Assembly (NCBI RefSeq): GCF_945859705.1
Contig: NC_079135.1
Location: 78,872,253-78,936,252, forward strand
DNA: 64,000 bases
Source of the DNA: Episyrphus balteatus
Taxonomy: Eukaryota; Arthropoda; Insecta; Diptera; Syrphidae
Direction of reading: 5' to 3'
The translations under genes were made by a program, and so were the position numbers. Positions 22,923-34,459 of this stretch are shown here, one piece after another (positions within the stretch are counted from its first letter, which is position 1; each line of letters begins with the position of its first letter). Below the pieces are notes generated by a model. It was not told where the DNA came from. It searched no databases and was given only the letters and a program-made list of their open reading frames with translations.

Positions 22923-25900
22923 AGGAGCTGTATTCCAAAACCAGATATCGGAAAAAAATCGGAAAATGAGGTATGCATGTCATTTTTTAGGTCTTTTCAA
23001 CGCGCGTCTGATTCAATCAAAAATAATTTTCTAAACAGCACACAGAGATAGTTATTCAATTTCAAAAAACTACTTTATTTCCAAAATAGCCCATTGAACA
23101 CCAAATGTTTTTTCCAAAATGGCCTATGCAAAATGTTCTTTTCAATAAGGCCTCTTCAGTATAAAAAATATCAATTTGGCGTATGATAAAATGCCACATT
23201 ACGATGATGGAGGAGTAAGAAAAAGGAAAAAATATTTTAATAAGGAAAGGTCACGAAATAAGGAAGAATTTACGCATTTTAATTCAATTTCATTTTTAAA
23301 AATGTATTTTTGTTTCTTGTTATAAACTAAAATACTGATTGATAAAGGTTTATTTACAAAAAATTTAAAAAAAATCGTGATTTTACCTGCAAAAGAAGAT
23401 TTTTTTAATAGTTTTACTTCCAAAAGAAGACATAATTCAATTATACTTCCAAAATCAGATATACCTACATTTTAATAAGGATTTTTCAATATAAAGACTT
23501 AAGATATATTTATTTTGAAAACTTTAATTTTATTAAAATTTCGTAAAGAATAAATTTGTAGAAGATTATTTTGCTTTATATCTTCTGTATTACGAAGTAA
23601 AGGTTTTTTGCATTTTACTCAAAACTACCTTCAGGTCAGATAGCTGGTTTTGGAAATCACCTCCTCAATTGTCAAGAAAAACAATCAAAATTTAATTGAT
23701 ACAAATTTGAACCTTCTTAGTAAGAAGAATTTTGTTGCAAAACTTTATCATTTTTGCGATGCTTTACTTCCAAAGAGGTTGAGACTACAAATTTGTTACC
23801 TTATTGTGACCGTCACTTGTCTGATAGGAGTCACCAAGACTTCTCTGTAAATTAATTTTATGATCTGAATAATCACTTCGATAGCCAACCAAAAATCTCA
23901 TTTTTATTGTTTCAATATAAAAACTGTAAGCACCTGTTAGAACCTTTTTTTTTTTCAAGAAAAAGAAAGTTTCCCACCTTTTCTTTACAATTTATCGCTA
24001 TATTTTCCAGTCGGTCAGTATTAAAACACCATAATTCATTTAAAATATAATCCTCTTAAATTTCATAAAGAAACATTAAAAGAAAACAATAAAGTTACCT
24101 TACCCTTTTTAATCCTCCAGTGGATTTTCACAAAACTTTCTTCTCCTGACCAACAAGATGCCGGTCAGAAGTTACGTTTAGTTGAAAAAAAAAAAATTTG
24201 AAAAGTGCAAACAGTTTTTTATGATGCTTATAACTTTATTTTTAATTGCAATCAATTCTTGCCATAGATTTATTAAACCGTTAAACACAACACAACACAA
24301 CAAGAAATAATTATTATTAAAAAAAAAACCATCCTTATATAGTTTTTGGCTTAAAGTTTAAGAACAAAATTAAAATTCATAAATCAAATTTTAATTTCAT
24401 AAATCGCGGCGCGGCTAAGGAAACGAAAGTGTAATTAAAACTCACCCGCCCATTAATACTAATTAGAATCTAGTATGAAACAACCTTTCTCCCTTATTCA
24501 GCATAATTCCCAGGGAGTCGACCGAGTCCTATCGTCGTCGTCCTTACCAAACAACACAACTTTCTATACCCACAAAAACACACCACCCAACACCCATCAG
24601 GTCCCGCATAGCATAGAAAACGAGGACCATTAGAGAGAGCTTTTATAACCATCTACCCAGAACAAAAACTGAATCTACCAAGTTTTGTATAGGGGAGGAA
24701 GGGGGTAAAATGGTAAAACGTCGGGCGGGCTGGCTGCTGTTTTAAATCATAAACACACTACGACACCACAACCTCTGTGTGTTATGCAACCAGGCAGCAT
24801 CACTGATTCAAAAAAGAACTACACAGAATGGATAAGCATTTTTAATACAGTTCAGCCCAGGATAAAAGTGGAATTTGCATAAAATAATTACAAGGCGACA
24901 CGGATGTGTGACTATATTCCTTTTATTTTATTTGCTTTTGCTCTCAAAGATTTTCCAAGCTATCAATGGGACTCGTAAAAAAACAGTTACAAACAGAAAA
25001 AAAAGTGGAGAAAGTATCTTAAGAAATTCATATCTATCTTCTCGCATGCAACACATTAAGATATGAATATGAATAGACCAAAAGGGAGTTTGAAAATGAC
25101 GAGGGGGAGCGGAGGGCGGGATGAGTTTTATCAATTTACTTTATGGTTTTATGGTAAACTCGGGGTAGCTAAACTTTTTGCGAGCATAAAATAAGTTGTT
25201 CTTAAAGTGGGTCCCAACATATTCTTTGAAAATATGTACTTTTGTTTACTTAACTACCCGGCTAACCGCCCACCCTGGGGCTTTTGGGGGGAGGTAAGTG
25301 GATGATGGGTAAAATATGAAGTTATACACCTACTTTAGATATGCTTAAGTGTCGAGTGTACAGGAAGCTGAAGGAATACATCACGTGCCTCTCTGAGTGG
25401 ATGATTATTTAAGGGGTTGCGATATGGGGGGTAGGTATATACTCGCACATATAAAAGTTTGAATAAAAGACTCCATCATCAGTATTCAAAATATTCGCCA
25501 AAAATATGCTGAGTGCGGGAAAAGTTTATTTCATGTCGCGGTGATGTTGGTACAGTGCCGGTTAATGTAGAGAAAGATGGAAGACCCGCTATGCCATGAC
25601 AGTCAAGACATATTTTCCAGCCAATTTGTTCCTCATAAAGTAGTATCCACAAATAACGAAATTAAGCGAGCAGACAAATGGCGTGGAAATTCAAATACCA
25701 TCCGGAGTCGAGTTGAAGTTTTTTTTATTTTTGTTAAGTGATGGAAAGGGGCGAATATGCTATAAGGCCAATACAAGTGTATGTCGTTCGTTCAGCAAAA
25801 GAATGCCTAAAAGTGATGGCAGCGTTCACGTTGTCGGCTGCGAGATGCTAACAACAACTACGACGGTACTATACAAAACTTTTCAAAACGAAAATAAACT

Positions 25901-26755
25901 TAAAATATAAATTAAAGAAAAGAAACTGAAGCTCACATAGCCCCTTAATGGTGGGATATATATTTCCGGCATCGTAATTGGCAAATTATATTGTGTTTTT
26001 GACATTTCATCAAAATAAATTCCACTATGCCTTTTATTCCGGAGAGTTTCTATTGAAGTTGGCACATCTTTTCTAATAGCTTTTAGTTAGATGCGGGTGA
26101 AAATAAATGAGGTTTATTTTGGAGCATGAATAATATTTCTTGTCGCTTTAAATCAAATTTAAAATTTTATGAAGGTTAAAAAAGAAAAAAAAAAACAATT
26201 CTAGGTTCTAACGTTGCCCATAGGTTAGGTTCTGGTCTTTTTTGTTAATCTTTCAAAGATTAACAAATGTCCATGTCCATTCTTTAGGAAATTTAACGAT
26301 ATTTGCAATTTGAATTCTATTAGTGAGTAATAATTGGGGAGAATTTCATTAGATAATTTTACCGAATTCTCTCAAACTTGAGAATCTTTAGACCATACAA
26401 AATAATAGGTATTGTGTGAAAGGGTGTTTTTTTTTAAGAAAAAATGTTATTAAGAAATAGTACGTACCTACCTACTAAAAAAGCTGTAACAAAAAAAAGC
26501 TCTAAACTAAAGTTATCTCAATTGAAATTGCTGATACTGTTTCTTTTTCCAAAGACAACAAGAAATCTAAGCAGTTTAAAAATGTACTTTAGGTGAAAGG
26601 TTGTTTTTTTTTTTGGAAGAAAAATTAATGATAACTTCTAAAACATCAATTACGAACTTATTAAAAATGTTGCCTTTGAATTGCTACGAATAAAATATGT
26701 AAATCCGTACATATATTTAATGAGAATGGGTGTTTTTCTTCGGTGAAGAATAAAT
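22923..26755. other. intergenic
   Basis: AT-rich sequence with a GC-richer part at about 24400-25700 (GCGGCGCGG near 24410, GTCGTCGTC near 24530). No coding family recognised. Confidence 0.6.
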
Positions 26756-27268
26756 CGTCGCCCTAGTATTGAAGTGCCGTATACGCCATTTTTACATTTT
26801 TGGGAAATCGCATTTAAATGTTCGGAAGATAATTGTGAAAGAACTAACCGCTGGTATTTTTTGATATTTTAGTATGATATATAATTAAAATGTGTCTTTT
26901 ATATACATGTTATATACTGCAATTCATTTAGTTTTCAAAATATTTAAACTTTTGTCCAAAAAGAGTTTGCCGTATACGCCAAGAAAATCAGAAGTTTCTT
27001 TTATTCATATACACGTACGTCAAAAAAAAAAAAAAACATAACGTACGTCAAAACAATTCTCAAAATTTTCTTACATTGCATGAAAAATTTGACGTAAATG
27101 CCAAAATTTCTTGTTTTTTTCAAAACAATAGTGAATATCTCGGCAACGAAAAAAGATAGAAAAAAACGGATAGCAGATTTGAAAAGAGCAACTTCGAAAA
27201 CATAAGCCTGCATACCTAGTTCAAAAAATGCAATTTGGCGTATACGGCACTCCAATACTAGGGCGATG
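26756..27268. mobile_element. MITE, 513 bp, candidate TSD AAAT
   Basis: Terminal inverted repeats of about 33 bp begin C(G/A)TCGCCCTAGTATTG and end in GCCGTATACGCCA; the two ends differ at two positions. AAAT flanks both sides (26752-26755, 27269-27272). The GCCGTATACGCC motif recurs internally near 26970. Confidence 0.75.
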
Positions 27269-27575
27269 AAATGTAAACTTATTTCAAAAACCAAGTAAGA
27301 AAAATGATTCCCTTTTTAAATTTAGCAATAGAGTTACAATTGAGATTGTGAACAAGAATCTGAAGTGGAATATCATAGTTCACAGACGAAATGATGTTTT
27401 TTTAATTGGAAATAAATTGATGGGATAACCTAGTGACGTTGCATCTGGGATAGGAATCAATAATTTAGAGACTTCATAACAAGAATTTGGGTGAAGGAGG
27501 TTTCTTTTTATGACCAGGTGGTTTTTGGGTTAAGGAAGGAAAAGTATAATTAAATTATTCCTTAAATTAAGTTAA

Positions 27576-27797
27576 CTCTTTCCGGGGCAGTGGTATGAAA
27601 ATCGTACCACCTTTTTTAGCAATTTTTCAAGCCTCAATGTTCAATGGTATTAAATTTACCACATTTCTATGTACATTTTTTTTTTTGAAGACAACTTTTA
27701 TAGAATACGGTATTAATTTAACACCATTGCACATTAAAGCTTCAAAAAAATGCTAAAATTGGTAGTACGATTTTCACACCACTTCCCCGGAAAGAGT
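27576..27797. mobile_element. MITE, about 222 bp
   Basis: Ends are inverted: ACTCTTTCCGGGGCAGTGG at the left and its near-complement at the right, continuing through ATGAAAATCGTACCACC. No matching target duplication is visible. Superfamily unassigned. Confidence 0.7.
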
Positions 27798-29452
27798 AGC
27801 TGATTGAAATCAAGTACCTAATAATGCTAAGTAATAATATGAACCAAGAATCTAAGAAAGATATACAAACTAATACTTTAGATGAAAGGCTGTGTTTTTA
27901 AGAGAAATATGGAAATTTTGGACTGAACTTTTATTTTTGTATCCAAAACATTTTTGAAGAGTAAAACTTTATTTTGTAGCTCCCTTTAACCATCTTAATT
28001 AGAAGTTTAAAAGGTGCGCTTCCGGTATTCGCTGCACCAATGCACAAAAGTTTTAAAAGAAATTTTTGAATATCGTGAAAGCTTACTTTTGGGCTTGCTT
28101 AAAAAAAAATCTCGAATATTTAATAAATTTTTGAGCCACAAAATGGGGGTTTGCATCAAAAAATTTGTCAAAAGTTACAAAAGTACTGACAAAGAAAAAA
28201 AATTTAAAAATGATATTTTGAAAACTTTTGTACATTGGTGCATTGAAATTTACAAATTTACTTACTTACTTACGGTTACTTATTTTAGCGGAAAATTCAA
28301 TAACTCAAAAACCATGTACCTAAACTTCAAATTTTTGGTTTCCGCAACAAATTAGCATTTAGTTGACAAAAACTACTGAGATTATTTTAAATTATTCCGT
28401 TTAGGTAAGGGACGTATGTACAATGTGCACATATATTTCAGGGCATCAAAAATGATACTTCAACTGAATTTTCTTAGGATGCTGTTTCATTGAAAATGCT
28501 CATAAGTGTTTTTTTAATTTTTTTAATCTACACCTAACTTAAAAAACCTAACCTAAAAAATTGGCGAAACTTATTCGGAAGTTATACAAGGATGGTCTTT
28601 AGTGCATATCCTAAAGTTACCCGCTCTCTCAAAAAATGCCATTCCTTCAGAGGCATATACCTATGCATTTTTTTAATGAACTTTTTTCATTCTTTTAAAG
28701 GGTTTCCGGTGGTAATTTTGCTACTGTTATGATAATACGCGATGGCACATAAAGTATCTGCCAAATTTTCGAATTAAGGTCTGATTTTGATCAACTTAAA
28801 ATTTTAAATGAATAATTTTCAACAAACTTAATTTTTTTCGAGTGTACCTACAACGAGACGAAGTTATCTGTTTAAAAAGATTATTATCTTCTGAAAAAAT
28901 GAACAAGTGAATTTAAAATAAAAAGCCTAGTTCGGGCGAATATATATATGTATTTTCCCACCCAATTTTGTGTCGACAATGAGAACTTAGTAATTATTCT
29001 TATCTCTTTATGTTTTGCTACCAGTATTCAAATTTGTTTGTCTTATCAGTTTGATTCATTCTCTACTCGTGACGTTCAACGATGATGTGGGGAAAACAAA
29101 AGAATGAGCTCTAAAAGTGTTATCAGACTAAAAAAATATATTTTTCCTTTTAGTTATAGTATTTGCTTGTTAACCTTTGCAATTTTTAAAATACGACATC
29201 ATAATTAAACTAAATGTCAAACACTACTTCAAGACTGCTAAAATCTATATTTAACATTTTCTTGGAAAGCATCATTTTATATATTAAAACCATGACCACC
29301 CAATTTCTTTCCAAAAACTCCAAATATAGATCTTTTCCGTCAATCTGAGAACACTCTTATGACCATTTCTGCCGGTATCAAAGTCCAGTATTTATAGAAT
29401 GTGGCTATTTCAAGCCCAACTGTAGCTTAGCTAAGGAAATCGCTATGCACGC
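27798..29452. other. intergenic, upstream of BBOX-like gene
   Basis: AT-rich. A 113-aa frame at 28014 has no recognisable family. The last 150 bases before the gene are GC-richer and probably hold its promoter. Confidence 0.55.
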
Positions 29453-29458
29453 TCAGTA
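29453..29458 (+). promoter_or_regulatory. candidate initiator upstream of the BBOX-like gene
   Basis: TCAGTA matches the arthropod initiator TCAGT and lies 58 nt upstream of the ATG in a locally GC-richer stretch. No TATA box at -30 and no clear DPE at +28 are seen, so this is weak positional evidence. Confidence 0.25.
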
Positions 29459-29512
29459 GTTGTTGGCTGGCGTTCGTTTCGTGAATCAATCTCTCTGCAC
29501 TCAGCACCACCC

Positions 29513-29836
29513 ATGTTCTCCACCGTCACGTTGACGTTGTCGTTGTCGATTCGCTCCATAATTCGTGCAAAAAGATGTTTTCAACATTCAAATCCAGTTC
29601 ATGCTGCCATGCACAAGCGATTAATCAGTGCATTTGTTCAAAATGATAGATACATTATTGTGCGGGAGGAGGATGATGATGATGGTGGTGATGATGAAAA
29701 TGGAAATGCCATGAAATTTCCCGACGTTTGGTTACGTGACAACTGTCGTTGCCCCCAGTGCTTTCATCAGAGTTCACAGAGTCGCCGTATCGACTGGGAC
29801 AAGTTTGACATAAAAGTGAAAGTGCAAGATATTTCG
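29513..29836 (+). CDS. BBOX1: BBOX-like exon 1: presequence-like N-terminus and zinc-domain cysteines
   Basis: Starts at the first in-frame ATG of this exon; a second in-frame ATG (codon 33) would give a protein without the presequence-like segment. Encodes an Arg/Ser-rich N-terminus, an acidic run (EEDDDDGGDDENGN, residues 52-65) from GAT/GGT triplets, and the C-x-C-x2-C zinc motif. Donor is gtaggt at 29837, phase 0. Confidence 0.88.
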
Positions 29837-32504
29837 GTAGGTATAACTTTACATATAGAAGTATCTTTCTGTTATTGTGAAATACATAGTTGTTGTTGTA
29901 CTTTACATACATACCTTCCTACTGGATACTTTACATATATTTATTTGGTATTTGTTTATTCATTTATGTATTATACAGACTGACAAGCTAGAGAAGTCAA
30001 TTAAAGTGAAGTGGAGTGATCAACATTCTTCTACGTATGACTTGGAATGGTTAAGAGAACGAGACTTTAATGCAACAAGGCGGAATAAGTACTTGACAGA
30101 GTTTTATCGACCAAAGCCGGTGCATTGGCAAAAATCCGACTTTAACAAGGTTACCAATGTCTTTAAGTTTGATGATGTCATAAACAACGATAATGGTAAG
30201 ATTTGTTGACAAGGTGCAATTTAACTTGTTTAATTTAAGCTAATCAAAGTGAATACTTTGTTTACTTTGGATTAAGAAGAAAGGAGTGTTGATTTAAAAA
30301 AAGTTTACGGATAAGCGTTCAGGACAACTTTTTCGATTTTAAAACTATTTTTCACGCTGAACTGTAATTAAGGCTTACTTAATTACTAACTAATTTGGAA
30401 GTAATTAGTCGGAGCTTATCTCTGTTTCTAAACGTTTGACATATTAATTAAGTACTTTATAAAGATGTTATTAAAAAAATTTAAATTTTATTCCTTAAAA
30501 TGGAAGTCAGTTTAATGCATGTAAAGCTTGCATGAGCAGGATCAATGGTATAGAAATAGATAAAGGATAATCGAATGGAAAAAAGTTTTGTGGAAAAGCA
30601 TACAAAAATATTTTTTATCATTTTCTCAAAAATACTGAAACAAAATTTCTAAAACTGATTTTTTTACACATTTTTCAGGCAAAATTATTTGGATTTTGAT
30701 AATCTTTCAAAAAATATACGTTTTTATATTTCAAGCAGGGTTGTAAAAATATCAATTATAAAATAAAAATACATTTGAAATTAATAAAAAAATATTTATT
30801 TCAAAGAATAAAATAATACTAAAAAAAAATGTTTGTTGCAATATTTCGCATTCATGCTAAATGTGTGCATTAAATATTGATTTTTTAAAAATCTGTCGGA
30901 TTTCTTACAATTTTGGCTATTTGTAAAAAATGTAAGAAGTTCGACAAATATTAAAACAATATATTTAGAAATTTTTTGAATGCCAAACATTTTTGGATGC
31001 AATACAATATTTTTTTTATTTGCAACAAATATTTTTTTTTCAACTTGCAGTGGAAAGCAATAGCATTAAAAAGACACCAATTTTTTACAACCTTGGTTTC
31101 AAGTAAGCTTGAATTTCGTTTAGAGCAAAGTTTAAAAAAAAATAGAAATACTTTTGTATAGAAAATGGTGTAGCTGTCAATAAAATATTTTCAGTAAATG
31201 TCAGAAATGACGTGTTTTACAATTTTTCAATACATATTTTTTATTTTCAAATTATATGAACTCCGAAAAATAAGACAAAACTACAAACCGACATAACAAG
31301 TTTGTTTTAATTTTTTTTTTAAATTAATTTATTTAAATGGCTCTTAAATTTTTTTTTAAAATGCATCTCAATAAAACAGATTAAGTTGCGTCAGTTTTTT
31401 AGACTTTAATGCACTTTCGCAAAATACAATCCGCGAAAAAGTTGATACTATTTTGTGGGAATTCCCTGTCATAAGTTTCTCTGAAGTCTTGTTCTTTCTT
31501 AACAAAGTTCTTGTATAAATTTAAAAATAACTAAATATTTTTTTCAGAACTGAAAAAATGGCTTGAATCTCTTGCTGTGTATGGTGTGGCTATAATTGAA
31601 GAGTCTCCATTGCAAAAAGACGTTGTTCGGCGTTTGGCAGAGAGAATTGGTTTTATACGAAAAACTACTTATGGGTTTGTTAAAAAATTATATAAATTAC
31701 CTCTGTGAAATCATTTAATATTCTGCATATATTTGTATTTTTAGTGAAGAATTTATTGTTCAGTCAAAACCAGGAGCAAAAAACTACGCCTATTTATCAC
31801 ATCCACTACCCTTGCACACTGATTTACCCTACTACGAATACAAACCTAGCGTCAACATACTCCATTGCATGGTTCAATCGGTGTCCAAGGGCGGAAGTAA
31901 TACCCTAGTGGATGCTTTTTATATTGCAGACCAAATGAAATTGAATTATCCTAATCATTTCAAAGTTTTAACAGAAACAATTGTTGACTGGAATGACATT
32001 GGCAGTGAAGATGGTAAATCTTTTCACAATATTTGGAGATCACCGGTTATTTGGTAAGATTAAATTTTTTTTTCTTACTTACTGAAGTTTGCTATCATCA
32101 CTTAATCATTTTGAGTAGTAGTTGGAAAATTAAACTAAAATAAAATAAAGACACAACTTCTAAAATTTTGTTTCTATTTTATTTTTAGCTTAGACAAAGA
32201 GGGAAATTATACACGGATAAACCATAGCATACCTCAAAGGGATAGCCACTTTTCGACTGATATTGAAAATGTAATTCCATGGTATGAAGCTTATTCGAAG
32301 TTCGTTCAGTTGGCTAGAGAAGAAGCAGCAGAATTTAAAACAAAACCTGGAGATGTTTTGACGTTTAACAATATTCGTTTGCTTCACGGGAGAACAGGAT
32401 ACGATGATACTGAGGAAAATATCAGATACGTTGTTGGAGCTTATTTGGATTGGGATATTATTTATTCGAAACTGAGAATTTTAAAGTCAAAATCTGGTTG
32501 CTAG
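29513..32504 (+). CDS. BBOX1: gamma-butyrobetaine dioxygenase-like (carnitine biosynthesis), complete, five exons
   Basis: Fe(II)/2-oxoglutarate oxygenase expected to hydroxylate gamma-butyrobetaine to L-carnitine. Exons 29513-29836, 29979-30195, 31548-31674, 31745-32053 and 32189-32504 total 1293 nt, a 430-aa protein close to usual family length plus an N-terminal extension. The N-terminal zinc domain has C78-x-C80-x2-C83 and H124 (WLRDNCRCPQC; WSDQH). The catalytic domain has the iron triad H247-x-D249 (HTDLPYYEY) and H392 (LLHGRTGY), with R405 as the 2OG arginine. The 145-residue spacing from H247 to H392 and 13 from H392 to R405 equal those of human BBOX1 as I remember it. GAYLDWDIIYSKLRIL near the C-terminus favours BBOX over trimethyllysine hydroxylase. 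Residues 1-40 are basic and acid-free, like a mitochondrial presequence. No catalytic residue is missing. Neighbour netrin is 15 kb upstream, same strand, functionally unrelated. Confidence 0.95.
29979..30195 (+). CDS. BBOX1: BBOX-like exon 2: zinc-domain histidine
   Basis: Follows tatacag (ending 29978) and runs to donor gtaaga at 30196, phase 1. Encodes KVKWSDQHSSTYDLEWLRER, including the zinc-ligand histidine H124 and the YDLEWL motif shared by BBOX and TMLHE N-terminal domains. Confidence 0.93.
30196..31547 (+). other. BBOX-like gene intron 2
   Basis: 1.35-kb AT-rich intron with no recognised element. Other introns of the gene are 142, 70 and 135 nt. Confidence 0.85.
31548..31674 (+). 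CDS. BBOX1: BBOX-like exon 3
   Basis: Acceptor tttttcag ends at 31547; the best frame-preserving donor is gtttgt at 31675, weaker than the other donors in this gene. Encodes LKKWLESLAVYGVAIIEESP and LAERIGFIRKTTYG, the start of the double-stranded beta-helix domain. Confidence 0.92.
31745..32053 (+). CDS. BBOX1: BBOX-like exon 4: HxD iron motif
   Basis: Acceptor ttttag ends at 31744, donor gtaaga at 32054. Encodes EEFIVQSKPGAKNYAYLS, the iron ligands in HTDLPYYEY, ILHC, and GGSNTLVDAFYIA. The exon carries two of the three iron ligands. Confidence 0.96.
32189..32504 (+). CDS. BBOX1: BBOX-like exon 5: distal histidine, 2OG arginine, stop
   Basis: Acceptor tttttag ends at 32188. Encodes PGDVLTFNNIRLLHGRTGY with the third iron ligand H392, then R405 and the C-terminal GAYLDWDIIYSKLRIL segment. 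TAG stop is at 32502-32504. Confidence 0.96.
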
Positions 32505-32506
32505 GA

Positions 32507-32512
32507 AATAAA
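32507..32512 (+). promoter_or_regulatory. candidate polyadenylation signal of the BBOX-like gene
   Basis: An exact AATAAA begins two bases after the TAG stop. If used, the 3' UTR would be only about 20-30 nt. A second AATAAA at 32727-32732 is an alternative. Neither can be confirmed without transcript ends. Confidence 0.5.
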
Positions 32513-33284
32513 ATATTTGTGAAATATTTAAAACATTCGAGTTGAATTTTTATTTCAGTAATAGCTTGTATTAATTCAGTCCAATCAAAATAGCTAAAAA
32601 AAATGATATGCTTTTGGAAAAGAAAAGATAAGGAAAGCACTATGGCAACTGTCTCGACAAGAATTTTTTAAAAAGATATAAAAGCTGCGAAATTAGTTTT
32701 ATTTAACTACGAGTTTTAAGAAAATTAATAAAGTTAGAGCAAAGGCGAATTGTCTTTAGTACCTATTTGTAATACTGTTCTTGAAGGAAAATTACAAATA
32801 CCGCCATTAAAATGGATTCAATTATATAAATGTTGAAATAGAGAAGAATAGAGAAGAATAGAAGAAGAATATCATGTTTCCACTACTACCAAACTAAACC
32901 AAAAGGTCTGGACGTAACGTCAAAGATCGTTCAGTTGTGTACATATTAGTCCCTAAAAAGGGACTACAACTAGTAACATAAATTAATAGTGGGAAAATTA
33001 TACGTATAGATCAACTTATTTCAATAAAAATAATATTTCTTTACCTTGAAAAAAAAATCTGTTAAAAATTGTTACACATACACCATAGTGACCGTTAAAA
33101 TTTAAATTAAAAAAAAAAAAAATTGATAGAATATTTTGGCGATAAAACAAAAAAAAAACCTGTTGGCGGTTGTTGATTGTTCTTTGCTGTTTTTAACAAT
33201 ATTAGCCGTGTTTTTTTTATTTTATTCGTAAAACAGAATCAAATAACACAAGTACAAGTACTGGAATTTTAATTTTGTATTTCT
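32513..33284. other. BBOX-like gene 3' flank
   Basis: AT-rich; contains an alternative polyA signal and a short GAAGAATAGA-type tandem at about 32840-32870. No gene seen. Confidence 0.55.
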
Positions 33285-33287
33285 TTA

Positions 33288-33403
33288 GGGCCAATTTTTC
33301 AAAAGTCAGATAAATCTCAGTTGGAGCTTATTCCTAGAAATATCTATTTTTTATATTGACTTTATTCGTTTGATAGTCTAACTGATGGTTGAAAAATCAG
33401 GGC
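33288..33403. mobile_element. Harbinger-like MITE copy 1 (TTA duplication)
   Basis: Begins GGGCCAATTTTTCAA and ends TTGAAAAATCAGGGC, flanked by TTA at 33285-33287 and 33404-33406. A diverged full copy occurs at 41878-42000. The 3-bp TTA duplication and G-rich termini suggest PIF/Harbinger; 116 bp, no coding. Confidence 0.75.
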
Positions 33404-33756
33404 TTAAACAAACAAGAAAAGCCTGGATCGTTATCGAATTGATAACTATTAAATATTGAACTGAAATCTTCCCTAGAGTAACATTAAAGTTATTCCATTG
33501 TCTGAATGTAACAATTGAATGCTCCAAATGGTAATTTACTTTGAAGTTCTAATATGAGGGGATTATATTGCGAAGGTCTTTTTGTTTATGCACAAAGCGG
33601 AAAAGCCAACTTCATAAGTGTTGAATATATTATCAAGGACTAAGCTTTAATAAAGCCAGGTCGCGAAATGTCAAAGAGATTAGCAAGTAGCGCCATCTAG
33701 CGCTCTTAATTGTAAAACAGTTTTCTTATGGTATGAACCTAATAAGGGGATTTCTG

Positions 33757-34113
33757 TGAAAAGTATCACAACAAAAATATACTGTTAAAAAAAGAGCCAA
33801 GTTCTCCTATATTGAAATTATGCTGGCACAAAAAGTACTGAGATGTAAAAGTGTACCAAGTTCTTAAGTTTGGGTTCAAATTCGTATCAATAAAATTTTG
33901 ATTGTTCTCTTGACAATTTTTCTTTTAATTACCGATTTTTAAAGTTATTTCAAAAATTGCCAAGTAAACAATCAAAATTTTATTGATACGAATTTGAACC
34001 CAAACTTTAGAACTTGGTACACTTTTACATCTCAGTACTTTTTGTGCCAGCATAATTTCAACATAGGAGAACTTGGCTCTTTTTTTAACAGTATGTTTTT
34101 GTTGTGATTTCAC
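33757..34113. repeat. about 350-bp near-perfect palindrome
   Basis: Two arms centred near 33935 (left 33757 to about 33915, right about 33957-34113). Both contain GTTAAAAAAAGAGCCAAG, AAGTACTGAGATGTAAAA and GGGTTCAAATTCGTATC in opposite directions. The same family in single-arm form is at 22545-22922. Confidence 0.85.
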
Positions 34114-34459
34114 TACTTTTTGCAAGGTATGGCTGTAGAATTGAAAATCTCTATTTTTGATGAAAATTCAGTGAAAATGGGGCGGTTGCCACGCCCCCTG
34201 GCTGAAATTCTCAAATTTTAAATTTTTTCCTTTGTATAAACTACCAGCTCTACCGTTCTACCAAATTTCAAGATTCTACGATAATCAGAAGTGCTCTATA
34301 ATATTTGATGAAAATTCAGCGGAAATGGGCGGATACCACGCCCCCTTTTTCCTTTGTATCACCGTGTAAAATTTCAAGTTTCTACGATAACGGGAAGTTC
34401 TCCATAATTTTGATGATCTGTCAGTGAGTCAGTGAATCAGTGAGTCAGTGAGTCAGTTA
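34114..34459. repeat. dispersed repeat with (GTCAGTGA)n
   Basis: Contains two related segments with CCACGCCCCC and TTCTACGATAA landmarks, then an octamer-type microsatellite GTCAGTGA at about 34421-34456. It connects the 33.8-kb palindrome to the large foldback that follows. Confidence 0.6.

Noticed and set aside
29655..29912. Histidine-rich minus frame
   Set aside because: Complement of the Asp-encoding GAT/GGT run in BBOX-like exon 1.
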